A stretch of DNA of 14,354 nucleotides from JALHSV01 sp964553535 (GTDB taxonomy: Bacteria; Nitrospirota; Thermodesulfovibrionia; Thermodesulfovibrionales; SM23-35). The DNA is taken from NCBI GenBank assembly GCA_964553535.1, contig CAZKLK010000032.1, positions 1-14,354 on the forward strand, in the 5' to 3' direction. Shown piece after piece: positions 13,495-14,354 of the stretch. Below the pieces are notes generated by a model that did not search any database, had not been told where the DNA came from, and saw only the letters and a program-made list of their open reading frames with translations. The first letter of the stretch is position 1. Each line of letters starts with the position of its first letter. The translations under genes and the position numbers were made by a program.

Positions 13495-14031
13495 GTGAGG
13501 CCTGTTATTGTCGGAATCGGCGGCAGTTACAGCGGGGCCGGAAAAACCTCCGTCGCTTCCCTGATACTCAGGACATTTAAAGGATGGGGGGCGATAAAAT
13601 ACACAAAGACCTCCCTGTATGCTTCAATTGTCGATGATTTGGCAATTATCTCGCAACCGGGAAAGGACACTAAAAAATTACTTGATGCCGGCGCGGGCAA
13701 GGTCATCTGGGTAAAGTCGCCGTCATCGGAATTGGGCGATGTCCTGCCGGCGGCTGTTGAAATGGTATCTCATTTGCCCGGCGTCGTGGTTGAAGGCAAC
13801 AGCGCAATAGAACTGCTCAGGCCGGACATCGTCATTTTCGTATGTGGTCATTACGGAACAATGAAAAGCAGCGCACGAAATGTGTTTCAGATCGCCGATA
13901 TCGTCATTTTCCAGTCAGAAAAGCCGCCTGATACGCCGCGGAGCGCCATATGCCTTGAAAGAGATAACCGCAAAGAACTTATGCGGCTTCTATCAGCACT
14001 CATAGAAAAAATCCGCAAGAATAACGGTTGA
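13495..14031 (+). CDS. MobB-like P-loop NTPase
   Basis: The protein has 178 residues from a GTG start one base after the topA stop; the tight spacing and the immediate conserved sequence support this start. The N-terminus VIVGIGGSYSGAGKTSVASL (residues 4-23) contains a Walker A loop (G-S-Y-S-G-A-G-K-T-S). QPGKDTKKLLDAGAGKVIWV (about 54-73) resembles the PGKDS...AGA segment of MobB, the GTP-binding adapter in molybdenum-cofactor guanylylation. VVVEGNSAIELLRPDIVIFV (about 97-116) resembles the strand with VEG in MobB. The KHTHH-like motif of classical MobB is replaced by KYTKTS, and no molybdenum-cofactor gene is nearby. A related P-loop family with another substrate is therefore equally possible. 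I leave the symbol blank. It probably shares a transcript with dprA and topA. Confidence 0.65.
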   Translation: MRPVIVGIGGSYSGAGKTSVASLILRTFKGWGAIKYTKTSLYASIVDDLAIISQPGKDTKKLLDAGAGKVIWVKSPSSELGDVLPAAVEMVSHLPGVVVEGNSAIELLRPDIVIFVCGHYGTMKSSARNVFQIADIVIFQSEKPPDTPRSAICLERDNRKELMRLLSALIEKIRKNNG

Positions 14032-14046
14032 CACCATGTTGAAAAC

Positions 14047-14085
14047 GGACCGCCTGAAGAATTTATAGATATTCAGGTGCGGTTC
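14047..14085 (+). terminator. Strong hairpin after the NTPase gene, possible terminator without T tract
   Basis: GGACCGC (14047-14053) pairs with GCGGTTC (14079-14085), with one G-T pair, and CTGAA (14054-14058) pairs with TTCAG (14072-14076), leaving a 2-base bulge and a 13-base AT-rich loop. It lies 16 bases after the stop codon. There is no T-run, so it may protect the 3' end or work with Rho instead of being a standard intrinsic terminator. Confidence 0.4.
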
Positions 14086-14266
14086 GCTCAAAACAGGCTC
14101 CGCCGGAACCATAACCGTAAAATCAACAGGTGATGCTCCTTTCAACAAGCTGCCGGAGCGTAAATTTAATGCTCCCGTAATATTCCTGTAACACAACCGG
14201 TCTATCATGAAGCTATGCCCGTTTCTTCGAGGGAGGTGAGATATGTGATAGCGACATATCAGGTAA

Positions 14267-14282
14267 TGGCAATGTCATTGTA
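14267..14282 (+). promoter_or_regulatory. Possible sigma-54-type promoter for the last gene
   Basis: TGGCAA, five bases, then TTGTA matches the TGGCAC-N5-TTGCA layout with correct 12-base spacing between the GG and the GT that takes the place of GC. The invariant C of the -12 element is T here, which weakens it. The implied transcript start would lie about 40 bases before the ATG at 14332. Confidence 0.25.
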
Positions 14283-14331
14283 ACCACGGAGCAATTAATA
14301 TTAACAAAAAAGTAAAAAAGGAGATTGCAGA

Positions 14332-14354
14332 ATGAAAAAATTAGTTTTCTTTGT
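14332..14354 (+). CDS. Start of a probably exported protein, cut by the window edge
   Basis: Only MKKLVFF is visible before the edge. The start is supported by AAGGAG (14318-14323) 8 bases before the ATG and by the 300-base untranslated gap. A Met followed by two Lys and then hydrophobic residues is the usual beginning of a signal peptide. Nothing can be said about function. Confidence 0.6.

Larger units (their letters stand above)
14032..14331. other. Intergenic region of 300 bases before the last gene
   Basis: No convincing gene is visible; a 71-codon minus-strand frame overlaps the NTPase gene end and has no ribosome-binding sequence or family signature. The region contains a strong hairpin (14047-14085), a smaller one (GGAGC...GCTCC, 14155-14175), a short stem GATATGT/ACATATC around 14239-14259, and a possible sigma-54-type promoter. 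I compared it by eye with common riboswitch shapes and recognised none. Confidence 0.5.

Noticed and set aside
13993..14208. Minus-strand frame of 71 codons after the NTPase gene.
   Set aside because: It overlaps the end of the NTPase gene on the other strand and reads through a strong hairpin. It has no recognisable domain or convincing start signal.
14101..14285. Riboswitch (molybdenum cofactor or cyclic di-GMP type) before the last gene.
   Set aside because: Some stems are present, but I could not match the conserved core bases of either class by eye.

Overview
The window is a chromosomal segment of a Gram-negative-type bacterium. It holds a minor-pilin/PilY1 operon of a type IV pilus, followed by a housekeeping block: argG, dprA, topA and a P-loop NTPase gene. 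The style of the PilY1 and PilX proteins, the dispersed short REP-like repeats and a four-helix-bundle (S23/IVS family) gene remind me of uncultured Nitrospirota or Desulfobacterota. That placement is an inference and cannot be settled from this sequence.

Layout. Positions 1-222 are debris: the C-terminal end of a GIY-YIG nuclease gene lying between two REP-like elements. A lipoprotein gene with two Ig-like domains follows (223-1146). The next 312 bases have no gene. They hold an inverted pair of the same REP-like family and a perfect 16-bp palindrome overlapping a candidate promoter. From 1459 to 8540 lie the pseudopilin genes and the adhesin/tip gene in the order GspH/FimT, PilV, PilW, PilX, PilY1. 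Three of the four pilins have a clear prepilin-peptidase site followed by Glu at +5; PilX does not. Between pilW and pilX the operon is interrupted by about 600 AT-richer bases. These contain a broken four-helix-bundle gene (lost start codon, GA-dinucleotide frameshift) and three short hairpins, two of which share architecture through compensatory base changes. The interruption is bounded by an imperfect 12-bp inverted repeat, and its right edge seems to have become the N-terminal codons of PilX. A GC hairpin with a T-rich tail at about 8668 probably ends the pilus operon.

The second block is compact. argG (8778-9980) is followed 28 bases later by dprA, dprA overlaps topA by an ATGA junction, and topA is followed one base later by a GTG-started MobB-like NTPase gene. 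After that comes a 300-base gap with a strong hairpin and a possible sigma-54-type promoter. The last 23 bases begin a gene that looks secreted.

Functionally, the four pseudopilins and PilY1 would form the priming/tip complex of a type IV pilus (adhesion, twitching or surface sensing). The Ig-domain lipoprotein upstream may be an envelope accessory. DprA (DNA uptake) is natural in a pilus-bearing genome, but its pairing with topA is a common housekeeping arrangement. I see no CRISPR array, tRNA, rRNA, transposase or reverse transcriptase here.
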